A stretch of DNA of 64,000 nucleotides, taken from assembly GCA_009731375.1 (NCBI GenBank), contig BJOX01000327.1, positions 92,929-156,928 on the forward strand. Reading direction: 5' to 3'. Below the pieces are notes generated by a model. It saw nothing but the letters and a program-made list of their open reading frames with translations. It did not search any database and had not been told where the DNA came from. Below, in pieces: positions 40,962 through 52,560 of the stretch (the first letter of the stretch is position 1; every line of letters starts with the position of its first letter). Both the position numbers and the translations under genes were made by a program. The stretch comes from Paulinella micropora (taxonomy: Eukaryota > Cercozoa > Imbricatea > Euglyphida).

Positions 40962-43465
40962 TTAAGTTTTGATTTGAAAGCCGAGCGGTATGCTGTCGTT
41001 ATCGTTAATAAACTTACGGCCTGCCCATTTGTTCTCATTAACTTGTTTTTTAACATTCGTCATATGTAAAATGCTAAAATGTGGGACTTGTTGTTGTTTG
41101 CTGTTTCTATCAATATGTATTTTTTTCATTTGAAATTCCCTAACATTTTCAATGCTTTCGCCTCTATCCATCTTATCATATACATCGTAGTTGAGTTGAT
41201 TAGCATTTAAGCCTTTACCCCTAAAATGGAAATATCGTTTAACTCCATTTTCTGCTGTTTCTATATGAACACCCTTTGATATGTGTTTGAGGTCGTCTTT
41301 CGTCATACCAGCGGTGAAAGCATCTTTCGTCGTAAATTCTAACATATACAACTTTGGTGCTATCCACACACCTTTTATTATCTTACAACCATCGCCTAAG
41401 TCATCGCTTATACCGCCAAGTTTCTTATTACCCATATTCTTGATATATCTAGCACATCTCACGTGGATTTGTAAGCTGTCTGTGTCGGTGTAGTAGAAAT
41501 CATCTTCAATGCTTCTGTTCGGGTTGGCTTCCTTGATATAGTTGAACATAATTCGTCTGCTATATGCCAGTATGAATGCTCCGTAGTGTGAAGGTTTGGT
41601 TATGCTACTTTCTAATAAGATTGGATTGCGAGGTAAGCCCGATATGTGCCATAAATCTTTTCCTTGTTGGTCCGTAAATTTAACAATGTCGGTTATTTGA
41701 TTACTATTCCAGAATTTCCAGTATTCTTCGTTAGTTTGTATATATGTTGTTATTGAAGGTATAGGTCGTTGTATCATCTTACCGTATAGACTATTCATAA
41801 ACAATTTGGCGAGCAAATATTGCGGGCTACCTTTCTCCGCATTCTCCTTCGCTTTGAACATATCGTCTATGTATTGTTTGAAAACACATTCAGATTTTAC
41901 AGTGTAGTATCCTTTATGAATGCGGACTTCATATCCTGCTGCCACCATATCCTCAATATCTACACTCGTCAGCCATTGGTCCTTCATATCCGCCAGCCTC
42001 CATTTAAGGGAGCCCATTTTGTCTCGCTGTCCAATCCTTGAATGTAATATGTCTTTTGGAGAAATATAGTCAAGGTTGTAAATACCGATTTGAAGGTTCC
42101 GCGGGTCAAATGGTCCGATTGTTTCCAGTATATCACCCACCATAAAAGCTAATAACATCGCGGTTGGATACAAAGATACGACATCCGCATCTACGAGGTA
42201 TTCAATTATTTCGTCGAATGTTATCTGTTTTTTTAGGTATCTTTCATACTGCTTAGAAATGAACCTCCTCTTAGATGGGTAAGTCCTTCCACCGATAATG
42301 GCTTTTCTAAATGCTCTTTCCTGCTCCACCGTTGGAAGTCTCACCTCGTATTTACCATCAACGTATTTTTTCCATATGTTGAAAGCGAGACTTGAAGTTG
42401 AAATGTATGATGTTAGATTGACTTTGTGAGCTGTAAATATCGTCGTGTTTAACTTATCGTATAATTCCTTCAAACCCATAACATCGTTTTTAAGATAAGC
42501 CAAACAGTCCTGCCTCGTCTTGTCGTCCATATCCTCCCACATCTTCGCCCTGTCGTGGTCAAAGTCTCCTTTTAGGATTTCGCACCCCATACTTTCAAGA
42601 TTTGCTTTCAGGCTTCCTTGTGTATGCTTACACATATCCCACATCTTAACATTTTCAAACTCTAAGCAGATAATAGAGCCGTTATTGATTTTTGACGACT
42701 TAATCTTAATACCCCTTTTTAATTAATTCTTGGTGTATGAAGTAGTGGTCAAAGTTCGCCCCGTTAAAACCATTAACATATAGAACAGGCGGTTTGTCAT
42801 TTTTATCTTTCGGCGCCCATCCTGCTTTTATAAGGTTGCCTCGTTCTATTAGTAGGTCTATGAATTTACTTATACAATCTTTACTCGCTATAAATTTGAA
42901 ACCCTCAGACCCCTGAGTATATCCTACTATATAGCAGTCGTGGATATCGTGGCCCAAAGCTATTAGCATATTTCTAAATGTTTCCAAATCGTAATGGAGA
43001 ACTTGGTCGTTATTTCTTTTTTCTTCTGTGTGTAGTTTAGTTATTAAGTGTCTTTTACCATTCTTCTTCAATCTAATATCAGCAAATTTTTTCCTGTTGA
43101 GATTACATTTATGTTTGTTCAAATATAACTTTAAGCAGTCTTCGCACCGCTTCTTGAATTGCTTAACCAATCCGTAATAATGGTTCTCCAAAAAGATTAG
43201 TTTGTCAGGTTCTTGTCTATCTTCATTTGTTCTGACTGTTTCCTTCATAATGTGGTCCGTTATTTCGTATGTTCCCTTCCTTCGCATATTTTTTCAATAT
43301 TTGGACTGCTATTGAAAATGGTATAGGGGAGTTTGGCGGAAGGTTGAATTCGGCTCTGACAATATTACAGCGGTTCTTGTTCATCGGTTGAATATTTAGA
43401 ATATCCTTACATAAGAAGAATAAGCAGTTGTTATTCTTGCTTGGCGGAGATATCTTTCTAACCAT
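40962..43465 (-). CDS. Protein-primed family B DNA polymerase (~834 aa, two frameshifts)
   Basis: Replicates the element from a terminal protein. Visible exonuclease motifs are HYDLETFRNM (Exo I), NGFNGANFDHYFI (Exo II) and YLKNDVMGLKELYDKL (Exo III). Polymerase motifs are VDADVVSLYPTAM (A), KLFMNSLYGKM (B) and FYYTDTDSLQIH (C). Long inserts between A and B fit the TPR regions of protein-primed enzymes. The N-terminus (MVRKISPPSKNNNCLFFLCK) carries an NNNC segment common in Polinton polymerases. Frames change near 43,277 (A/G runs) and at C4 42,712-42,715; one base fewer at each gives one frame. Ends in TAA, converging with the lipase gene one base away. Confidence 0.93.
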
Positions 43466-44078
43466 AGTTCAAGAAAACGGTGGAGGATGCTATGAAGGAA
43501 AAACCGAAAAGGGAGAAGGTTGAAGAAAGTATTTCCACATATCTTATGTTTCTTTCATATCCTCTATCGCTGGCTTCAATATTGTTTATGTTGAACTCGT
43601 TCAGAGCATCCATAAACATAGTATCGTATTGGCGGAGTTGAAATGAATTAAAACTTTTCTTTTTTAGATAGTGGTCGTATCGCTCATTAGCAGGAGCGGT
43701 GGAATATGTTATAGATATATTGACATCAGCATTAGCCTTCATCCCTTCCCTTCTGGCATATCTTATAGCGGGTATCAATACCTTCTCTTCCAATGTGTCT
43801 GTATCATAGAAGCTTATATCTAAGTCCCTAAATTTGAATGTGAGAGAGTTCAGCTGGTTATCCCTCCTAACTTCGTAATCGTTTGCTCTAAACTCTCGTC
43901 TCTTCGCTTCCCTAGTCTTAGCCTCGCGGAGATTTACCCTTGTATTACTAATGTTAGATAAAAGGTCCTGGCGGTTTCTTTTATCTTTCGTTTCAACCCT
44001 TCTCAGCTTAGCCTTCGCCTGTAATAGTTCCACATTCTTCTTGTTCGGTCTAGGGGGTAGAGGTGGCTTGTATGACAT
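43458..44078 (-). CDS. Basic protein upstream of the polymerase (206 aa)
   Basis: The Pro-rich opening MSYKPPLPPRPNKKNVELL precedes a long basic helix (KAKLRRVETKDKRNRQD...REAKTREAKRREFRAND), then a globular part with FKFRDLDISFYDTDTLEEKV and RYDHYLKKKSFNSFQLRQYD. It overlaps the polymerase start by eight bases (ATGGTTAG). It may be an independent gene, for example a candidate terminal protein, or the N-terminal region of the polymerase separated by a frameshift. The sequence does not decide. Confidence 0.6.
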   Translation of the reverse strand: MSYKPPLPPRPNKKNVELLQAKAKLRRVETKDKRNRQDLLSNISNTRVNLREAKTREAKRREFRANDYEVRRDNQLNSLTFKFRDLDISFYDTDTLEEKVLIPAIRYARREGMKANADVNISITYSTAPANERYDHYLKKKSFNSFQLRQYDTMFMDALNEFNINNIEASDRGYERNIRYVEILSSTFSLFGFSFIASSTVFLNYG

Positions 44079-44113
44079 TGTATATTATGGAATAGATTTT
44101 TTGGTTTGGAATT

Positions 44114-44203
44114 AATCCCAATGATTTATATTATGGTTGTGCTATTTGTTTAGATGATAATTATATTAATGAAAAAAAAATTATTGGAAAAAATAATTAA
44201 TTG
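44114..44203 (+). pseudogene. Short RING-like fragment
   Basis: One plus-strand frame reads NPNDLYYGCAICLDDNYIN followed by EKKIIGKNN and a stop. CAICLDD is how many RING fingers begin, but no further Cys/His follow. It may be a remnant or chance. Confidence 0.25.
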
Positions 44204-44218
44204 TAAGAGTAATTAGTT

Positions 44219-44473
44219 TTACCGTATTTCAACTTCTACAACACTTTCCATTTTTTGTTTCTTTTTCATCGCATATCGTTCCTTCCTTTTCGCAGATATG
44301 GTTTCCTTATTCCTTTCATAATATGAAACTCCAGCCTTTCTATACATTTCTGGGTTTTTTAAGACATATCTTCTTGAAGCCTCGTAATGAGCTTTTTTCT
44401 TTTCTTTATCAGATGTATATTTAGCAGGTCGCCCTAACTTTACAGAGCCTATTGGTCCGATTTGAGACGGCAT
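44219..44473 (-). CDS. Small basic DNA-binding-like protein (84 aa)
   Basis: SVKLGRPAKYTSDKEKKKAH-YEASRRYV contains a GRP core like an AT-hook, followed by a helical basic region with repeated Tyr/Lys/Arg (YRKAGVSYYERNKETISAKR). Proteins with GRPxKY plus a basic helix occur in polinton-like and algal viruses and are assumed to bind DNA. Ends in TAA. It lies between the polymerase module and the HIRAN gene on the same strand. Confidence 0.65.
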   Translation of the reverse strand: MPSQIGPIGSVKLGRPAKYTSDKEKKKAHYEASRRYVLKNPEMYRKAGVSYYERNKETISAKRKERYAMKKKQKMESVVEVEIR

Positions 44474-44528
44474 AATGAACTATTGTTATATAATAATAAT
44501 CATAATTATATAAATTAAAAATTAATTC

Positions 44529-44831
44529 TTATTGTTTTACTTGAATTGTTATCTCCATTCCGTAATTCTTACCTAGACCCCCACCATATACTTTATAATG
44601 AACTTTTCGTTTTTCTGGTATTTTCTCGTTTATTTCTTTTACTAGTTCTTTCGCCACATAACCCAAATGTTTTCCATCACTTGTTTCAACTTTAATAGCA
44701 TTTTTGTCGAATTGATTATTCGGTTCTTTCACTATATAAACATCCATTCTTGGATTACGAATGAGATATATTAAATTATTTTGTCTCCCCTCAAATGACA
44801 CCCCGACAACTTTCGTTCCGATGAACACCAT
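44529..44831 (-). CDS. Stand-alone HIRAN domain protein (100 aa)
   Basis: The whole protein matches the HIRAN fold: TKVVGVSFEGRQNNLIYLIR, VYIVKEPNNQFDKNAIKVET and GKHLGYVAKELVKEINEKI. In HLTF/Rad5 helicases this domain binds 3' ends of single-stranded DNA at stalled forks. As a single-domain protein next to the right terminal repeat it may bind replication ends or the terminal-protein-linked genome. Ends in TAA. The first Met (MVFIGTKV) follows AT-rich DNA with a TATATAG box. Confidence 0.85.
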   Translation of the reverse strand: MVFIGTKVVGVSFEGRQNNLIYLIRNPRMDVYIVKEPNNQFDKNAIKVETSDGKHLGYVAKELVKEINEKIPEKRKVHYKVYGGGLGKNYGMEITIQVKQ

Positions 44832-44919
44832 CTTTCTTATACTATATAGTTATTATTATATTTTTTAGATGATAATTAATTAAATGATAAATAATTAAAT
44901 GATTAGTATTTAAATTTCG

Positions 44920-45053
44920 CTTCCTTTTTGATTTCCTCTTGATTTCTTACTTGATTTCTTGTTTGTTGATTTTTGGCGCTTTGGACTGAAAAGACACTTT
45001 TCATAGAGGGCATTTTCTTTAAAATGACCCTATGAAAAGTGTAATCATCTTCT
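44920..45053 (-). repeat. Right terminal inverted repeat
   Basis: Reverse complement of 24,817-24,950. It includes the same 49-nt palindrome. It ends ...AATCATCTTCT. Confidence 0.95.
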
Positions 45054-45059
45054 GGATCG
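45054..45059. repeat. Right target-site duplication (GGATCG)
   Basis: Matches AGATCG at 24,811-24,816 in five of six bases. Confidence 0.75.
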
Positions 45060-45237
45060 CGTGGGGTAAGACGTCTGTACATAAAAACAAACACATTCAG
45101 ACACGGAAGCAATACCGAAAACACAGACACACGCAGACACGCAAGCAGTACCCGTGCACGCCTATAACAAGCGCACGAAGGCATGATCGCAGTATCTATG
45201 TGTAGTATGTATGCACGGGGCAAACGAGCCAATCATG

Positions 45238-45239
<2 letters not shown>

Positions 45240-45285
<46 letters not shown>

Positions 45286-45382
45286 CCTCTCTCTCTCTCT
45301 CTCTCGGCTTGTCCAGCAGCTTGTTAGAGCTCTCGTCAACGATTGTGTTTGAATGCGGTGTATGTATGTATGTATGTATGTA

Positions 45383-45432
<50 letters not shown>

Positions 45433-45680
45433 ATGTATGTATGTATGTATTTATGTATGTATGTATGTATGTATGTATGTATGTATGCATGTATGCATGC
45501 ATGCATAATGCATGTATGCATGCATGCATATGTATGTATGTATGTATGTATCTATGTATGTATGCAAAAATGTATGCATGTATTTAGCAATTTGTAACAC
45601 TTCTTTGGTATGGTATGTATGTATGTATGTATGTATGTATGCATGTATGCATGTATGTATTTAGCGATTTGTAACACGTT
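45240..45680. repeat. CT, AT, TATG and GCATGTAT microsatellites
   Basis: Simple repeats. Two copies of a TTTAGCRATTTGTAACACKTYTTTGGTAT-like segment (45,583 and 45,659) sit among the TATG units. Confidence 0.93.
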
Positions 45681-45744
45681 TTTGGTATTAATATCTTATT
45701 CGCTCTTGTTATAGAACCCATTCAGTCCAGAGAATCGAGGCAAC

Positions 45745-45905
45745 TATTCGCGCAATACATACATACATACATACATACATACCATACATACATACTTGCA
45801 AGTTGCTGGTAAGTATGACTGCTTGTATGCGTTTCATCATGTATATGCACTTCTGATCGTAGGACACGTCGACTTCATGGTATCGAGGAGAATATTTGCG
45901 CGAGG

Positions 45906-45952
<47 letters not shown>

Positions 45953-46080
45953 TCGCGAATATTCGCGCGAGGCCCACATGGGCGACGGGCAGGTATGTAT
46001 GTATGTATGTATGTATGTATGTATGTATGTATGTATGCATGTATGTATGCATGCATGCATGTATGTATGTATGTATGTAG
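45745..46080. repeat. CATA, CTAT and TATG arrays in PKS 5' region
   Basis: Simple repeats, probably within an intron just upstream of the first recognised PKS exon. The last TATG run ends in GTAG, usable as a splice acceptor. Confidence 0.85.
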
Positions 46081-46161
46081 GACACTCTCTTGATGATGCA
46101 CAAGCAGGGTGAGCAGGCCGCTTCGGGTGATGATGGCAAAGATAGCCCAGGTGTGTGTATA
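46081..46161 (+). CDS. Possible upstream PKS exon
   Basis: Between TATGTAG and GTGTAT it encodes DTLLMMHKQGEQAASGDDG and KDSPG in phase 0, and so can splice to the next exon to give KDSPG-GVGGEKDYGV. There is no domain match, so it is supported only by splice sites and phase. Confidence 0.4.
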
Positions 46162-46859
<698 letters not shown>

Positions 46860-49800
46860 GGTGTGGGCGGAGAGAAAGACTATGGCGTTTGCTTCAACTC
46901 CTCGAGCACGCTTCGGCCCAACCGAGTGGAAGCACCAACCCGTGGTGTGGTGCTCGTCGGCATGGCTCTACGCGCGGGTGGAAACGCAGAGAACCTTCAG
47001 TCTTTCTGGAACATGCTGATCAAGGGAGAGACTGCCATGGTTTCTCTCTTTCTTTTGCTTTGAACCCCTTGCTCCCCTCGAGTGTAGTCTTCATCTTTAC
47101 TCACAGCATACACACGCAATACTAATACTGATCATAGACGCGTAGACCATCTGTTTCAAACAGTGCTCACACCATAAACCTCTCCTTGTACCTTGCTCTA
47201 CTAGGCTCCCATTCCGACCGAGCGCTTCAACGCTGAGTATTGGACCGTGCCGGGTGGAGCTCCAGGCAAGAACCGCACCTCGAAAGCAGCCATGTTCAAA
47301 AATTTCCGCCATTTCGACCCGGAGCTCTTCAACATGTCAGAGGAGGAAGCTCGCGCGCTCAACCCGCAGCAGAAGCTGCTTCTGCAGGAAGCCTACCGCT
47401 GCCTGGAGGACAGCGGCACCCCTCTAGAGAAGCTGCGGTGCTCAGACCGAGTGGCGGTGCTGGTGGCAGCCATGAACGACGACTACAAGGAAATTATGCA
47501 CGAGTCCGAGGCGGGGCCTATGTTTGCAGTCGGCGGTGCAACGTCCATGCTCGCTAGTCGTCTCAGCTACGCGTTCGACTTCCGTGGCCCGTCCATGGTA
47601 ATTGACACGGCTTGCTCCTCTGGCCTAGTGGCGCTAGACGTTGGTGCCAAAATGGTAGCCAGTGGCCAAGTCGACTACGCACTGGTTGCCGCTGTCAACC
47701 TGTGTCTCAACACCAAGACGTTCGTGTCGCTGTCGATGGCGAACATGATCTCACCTTCTGGGGAATCCAGGCCGTTTTCAAAGGATGCGGACGGGTACGG
47801 ACGGGGCGAGGCCTGCGCGGCCGTGTTGCTCAAAGCTGCCGCTTTGGCTGTACAAGATGGCGACCGAATCTATTCGCAGCTCGTCTACACCGCCACGAAC
47901 TCGGATGGTGCCAGCGAGAAACAAATCACGCAGCCATCGGTGGTTCAGCAAAGCAAGCTCTTGAGCTGCCTTGTGGAGCGCTGCGATATGTCTCACTTGC
48001 AATACCATGAGATGCACGGCACGGGAACCAAGGCGGGCGACCCAGTGGAGGCTCGAGCAGTTGCTGCGACCGTGGGGAAGGCCTTCACGTCAGGCCCTGG
48101 CCGTTCGAACTCGAAACTCCCCATCAGCTCCACAAAAGGCACTCTTGGGCATTGCGAGAGCGCCGCCGGCCTAGTGGGCTTGATCAAGGTCAATCTGTGC
48201 ATGCAGCATGAGTCACTGGTGCCGACAGCTTTATGCTCTGAGCCTATTCCTCTTGACGAGCCGCTGAAGATGTGTCGCGAGGTGACTCCGTGGGATCGTA
48301 CGCGACAAGGCACCCGTGGGGCTACAATCAGTTCCTTCGGTTTTGGTGGCACCAACGCCCTCGCTTACTGCGTGCAGCCCCCTGCCCGCCAGCTTCTTGA
48401 GCCAATAAGCCAGCCCGGTTTGCCCAGGCTGGTTATCTTTTCTGCTCAGACGACAGCTGCCCGCATCGCTACCATCGCGCACACCCAGGAAAACCTACAG
48501 CACTTGGACTCCAAGGACGGTTTGGAGCGACTCTCGTACACGTCAATTTTCCTGCGAACGCAGCATCGCTATCGATACGCTGTGGTAGCAGATTCCCTGC
48601 TACAATTGCAACGACGACTGCGCGAGGCCAGGAAGAATCTGGAACTAGCAGACAAGTCACCCAGTACTACCGCTGCTGCATCGCTGCCTTCGCCGAAGAA
48701 AAAGAAATATAAAGTCATCTTCAGCTTCCCTGGAAACGGTCGCGTTTGGCGCGGGATGGTGTGGCCTTTGGCGCAAGCGGATCCTGGAGCGCTCGCCGAC
48801 CTTAAACAGCTTGACGCGCTGTTTGATCGCTATTTGCCTGATCTAAAATTGGTGGAGAGACTTCGAACGAATGCCGAGGTGCTCGGAGACCCGCAAATCA
48901 CCCAACCTGTCCTGTTTGCCAGTGCCGTGGTGGTGCTCCGGCAGATCCGTCGCGCAGGGCTCCATGCAGATGTAGTCTGGGGCCATTCTTTGGGGGAAGT
49001 GGCCGCTGCGTATGCCAGCCACTCGATTAGTCTCGAAGATGCTGTCCAACTTGTCGCCCTTCGCAGTGCAGAGCAGAAGCCAATAGCTTCTAAACGCCCA
49101 GGTGGCATGTTGGTAGTGGTGGGCCTGTCGTTGGATCAAGTGCAAGAGTTGCTTCGCGAACCTGGGCGAGAGCACTTGAGCCTGGCTTGTTACAACGACC
49201 CGGCGTGCTTCGTGGTCTCCGGCGACAAAGTGGAGATCGATGCCCTCAAAAAGTTCTTGGACACTCTGACCCAGGTGAAGGCCCTTCCGCTTCCTGTTCC
49301 CGCTGCCTACCACAGTAGCCACATGGCGTCTTTGGGCCACCTGGGAAGTTTCACTACGTCGCCCCAGTGGATTGAACACCCACCTCGCATGTACTCCACC
49401 GTGACGGGTCGAGAGGCCAAGGCAAGCGAGATCCAGAGCAGCGGCTACTGGCTGGCCAATGCACGCCAGCCAGTGCTCTTCACTCAAGCGCTGAGACAAA
49501 TTGCAAGCGATTTCCAAGGCGACCGCCTGGTGTTTCTCGAGCCTTGGAGTGCGTTGGGCTCATGCATCGTCAAGTCTTTGGAGGGATACGTGCAAGAAAA
49601 GGTCGAGGTTCTCTCATGCGTGCAGCTCCAGAAGCCGAATCAACGCGAGAGCTTCCTACACTCTCTGGGACAGCTGCACCAGCTGGGCTTGCCTCTAGAC
49701 TGGACGCACCTCAAGAAATCGTACGCTCGGGCAAGCGCAAATTCTGGAGAGGCTCCTTCGTTCCCGCTTCCGTGCTGGCTGCCTCAATATCAGTTCGAAC

Positions 49801-52560
49801 AACGGGACATGTTCGTGGATATGCCTCGATCCCAAGCGGCTCGGGCCGGCAGGGCGCAGGTGGATACACCGCATCCTTTCTTGCAACCTAGCCCGACGCA
49901 AGAAGGCGCGTTCACGGTCTCTTTTGAGCAGAGACAAGCTGCCCGTTGTCTTCGACCACCTGCACAAAGGCAAGGTGCTGGTTCCCGGAGCGCTGTATGC
50001 CGCCTTGTGCCTGGACGCGGTCGAGCTGGTGCTAGCTGGCAAGAAGGGGGGCGCAGTAGTCAATCGCGCCCTGCTGCAGGCTGAGGTTCACTTCGAAAAG
50101 CCATGCTTTGCGGACCAGGTCAGCACACTCCACATACTCGTCCGCCCTGCTGTTGAGCCGGAAACGTGGACTGTTTGCATGGATGCCGAGCGCCATGGGC
50201 AGCATCGTTTCGGGCGTGGCCTAGTCCGCATTCGCCGCAAAGCACCGTGCCTTGAAGGAATCCCTACTGCACGCTTCTTGAGCATTTCTGGGCCTTGGCT
50301 AGGCTGCGAAGTGGAAAGGGATCTGTATGGACCCCTTCGCAACAAGCTGGGTCTCGAGTACAAAGCTCTCTTGCATATCGTCACCTCATGTGGCTTTGAC
50401 GACCGCACTGGCGTGGGGAGTGCCCAAGTGCTGCTTCCTGCTTCCCTGACCAGTCAACTGGAACGCCAAGTTGCTGCAATGGACGCCGTGCTCCAGCAAG
50501 GACAGCCAGTATCGGGCGGCATGCTGCTTCCGACGGGGATCCGCGCCCTGCAGCAAGTGAGGCCGCTGCTGGATGAGCTGCACATCCTGATCAAACTGGA
50601 GGATGTCTGTTCGGATCACCTGGTGTTCAATGCAACAGTGTGCGACACCAACGGTGATATGCTCATGGTGATGGAAGGCGCGCGAGCGACCTACAGCGAT
50701 CCTGCACGCCCCGTTGTTCACTCTGACCAACTGTTTTGGCGGCAGGTGGAGCGTCCTGTGGCTACGCTGTCCTTGCCTACTCCGTCCTTGCCCATGGCCG
50801 GCCCTCTCCGTCCAGCCGGTCGAGCCTTGTTCCTTACCGACAGTGAGGCCGCAGACGAGTTGGTGACTAAGGTGGTTTTTGCCCAGCAAAAGCAATGCTC
50901 GCTTTCGCAGCCTCCCAAATTTGAGATTCGGCGATATGTCAACGCTTCGGAGATGAAGTTGGGCGCAAGAGGATATGCGGGATTCCAGCAGATCAACTTA
51001 GTATTCGCGCACCGTGAGTCCATCGAGGAGTCTGAGACTTTGTCCAAGCATGTGGTGGATGCTAGCATCCGTGTCAAAGACGTGCAACGACTTATGGCTC
51101 ACGGCGATCCGCAGCCTTGCAACACTGTCCTCAATCTCATCGTGCATGGAGACCCTTTGCCGAGCAACCCTTGCATGACACCGGGTTCGAGTGGCGCCTA
51201 CGCTGCCATCTGGGGTATGGGTAAGTGCATCACGACTGACGAGGCTATGGTCGAGAAGGAAGCCCCGCCAGCGATCAAACACCGCACATGTCACACCTAC
51301 GCGTTGCCGGACATCCAAGACGCGGACAGCATCGCCGCACTGGCCCACGAGTTGAGTTGCGTCCCTCGTGGAGACTGCGGAGAAGTGATAATCAGGAACG
51401 GTCAGCTTTCCACGCTTGAGCTTGACTTCCAGAGCGAAACACGATTGCCTGCACGACCGGCGGAAGGGCTCTACCGGCGTGAGGGCAGCTACTTGGTGGC
51501 GGGTGGCTGCGGAGGGCTGGGGCTGGAGACCGTTAAGCACCTGGCCAAGCATGGAGCAGGTTGCGTCGTGGCCATCAGTCGCAGCTTGCCAACACCAGAA
51601 GTCAAGGCACAGTTGGACGCAATAGCTTCCAATACTGGATGCTGCGTCAAACATGTACAGGCAGATATCTGCTCGCTGCCAAGTCTGCAACAAGCAGTGC
51701 ATCGCCACGAGGCAGAGGCTAAATCGTTTCCTGTGCGAGGGGTCGTCAACTCCGCCGCGGTCTTCCGCGACAAGGTGCTCAAGGAACTGGACGCTGACAT
51801 GTTCCGCGAGGTCATCGCTCCCAAGGTGCAGGGCTCGCTCAATCTCTTCCTCGCTACCAAGCATAGGAAACTGGACCTTTTCTTGCAACACTCGTCTGTG
51901 GTTACCGTCACTGCCAACACAGGGCAAGCCAACTACGTAGCTGCCAACTCCTGGCAAGACTCCTTCGTGCCCGTGCTGCGTGCTCTTGGCTGCCCAGCGC
52001 AGACCTTCAACTGGGGTGCGCTGAACCTTGGCGTGCTTGACCAGAACCACGCCATCCAGGAACAGCTTAGATTGCGGGGATTCGAAACCTTGAACTTGGA
52101 AACGATTCAATACGCCATGCACCGAGGTGTACGCCTGGGTCTCCCGCAATTGGTTATCGCTGACTTCAACTTCGAACAAATGCACGACGGCCCTCTGGCG
52201 GCTTTGGAGATGACTTCAAGTCGCTTTCGCCACCTGCTGCAAGCGTACGGCGTTCCCGAGCAAGCCCCGAACCAAGGCTGCGACTATGATAAGCTACTAG
52301 AGCACATTCGAAAAGAGGGACCTGCTGCATACCTGATGCAGGTGATGTTATCGGTCGTAAGGCCTGAGGAGGAGAATCTGGTCCATCTTGCTGCAAGCTC
52401 AACGCTCAAAGAAGCGGGACTGGACTCCATGAATGCGAACGTCTTCAAGGATAAGATTTTTCGGGCCACTGCGCTCAACCTTTCCCTGCCCACACTCAAT
52501 AGTGATGCCACCACTTTCTCAGATATCGGGATCTTGCTGAAGGAGCACCTTGCGCTGTAA
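46860..52560 (+). CDS. Type I polyketide synthase, KS-AT-DH-KR-ACP
   Basis: An iterative-type multidomain enzyme building reduced polyketides. Exon 46,860-47,039 (…GVVLVGMALRAGG) is followed by a 165-nt GT-AG intron and a long exon from 47,205. KS: active Cys in IDTACSSGLVALD, His in HGTGTKAGDPVE and in GTLGHCESAAG. AT: GHSLGEVAAAYA, with AAYHSSHM at the substrate-specificity region. DH: VFDHLHKGKVLVPGALY (HxxxGxxxxP). KR: YLVAGGCGGLGLETV plus ANYVAANSW. ACP: EAGLDSMNANVF, with Ser for the phosphopantetheine arm. No enoylreductase, methyltransferase or thioesterase is seen. The T4 run at 49,922-49,925 shifts the frame; three Ts give one frame to the TAA. About 1,840 residues. Confidence 0.92.
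47040..47204 (+). other. PKS intron, phase 0
   Basis: ATG|GTTTCT...CTACTAG|GCTCCC. Splicing joins KGETAM to APIPTERFNAEYW, the expected KS sequence. Confidence 0.85.

Larger units (their letters stand above)
24817..45053. mobile_element. Complete Maverick/Polinton (polinton-like endogenous virus), 20.2 kb
   Basis: The element is bounded by ~134-bp terminal inverted repeats that begin AGAAGATGATTACAC and end in CTTCT, inside a near-perfect 6-bp duplication. It encodes every hallmark of the group: rve integrase, protein-primed DNA polymerase B, Ulp1/adenovirus-type protease, FtsK/HerA-type packaging ATPase, minor (penton) and major capsid proteins. It therefore could both transpose and form virions in principle. 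It differs sharply from the flanks: AT-rich, few microsatellites, no introns, tightly packed genes. The integrase and polymerase modules read on the minus strand and the virion module on the plus strand. Most interruptions are single-base shifts at homopolymers; three are in-frame TGA triplets. The virus is of a protist type, and its host range is unknown. Confidence 0.95.

Noticed and set aside
28462-45053. Full reassignment of TGA to tryptophan in the element
   Set aside because: Trp codons in integrase, polymerase and fibre genes are nearly all TGG, and the ATPase, capsid and protease genes do not use TGA elsewhere. Read-through or mutation fits better.
24817-45053. Classification as a virophage
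   Set aside because: Terminal repeats, the retrovirus-type integrase, the protein-primed polymerase and the size fit Maverick/Polinton better. Some hairpin features recall virophages, but no superfamily 3 helicase is seen.
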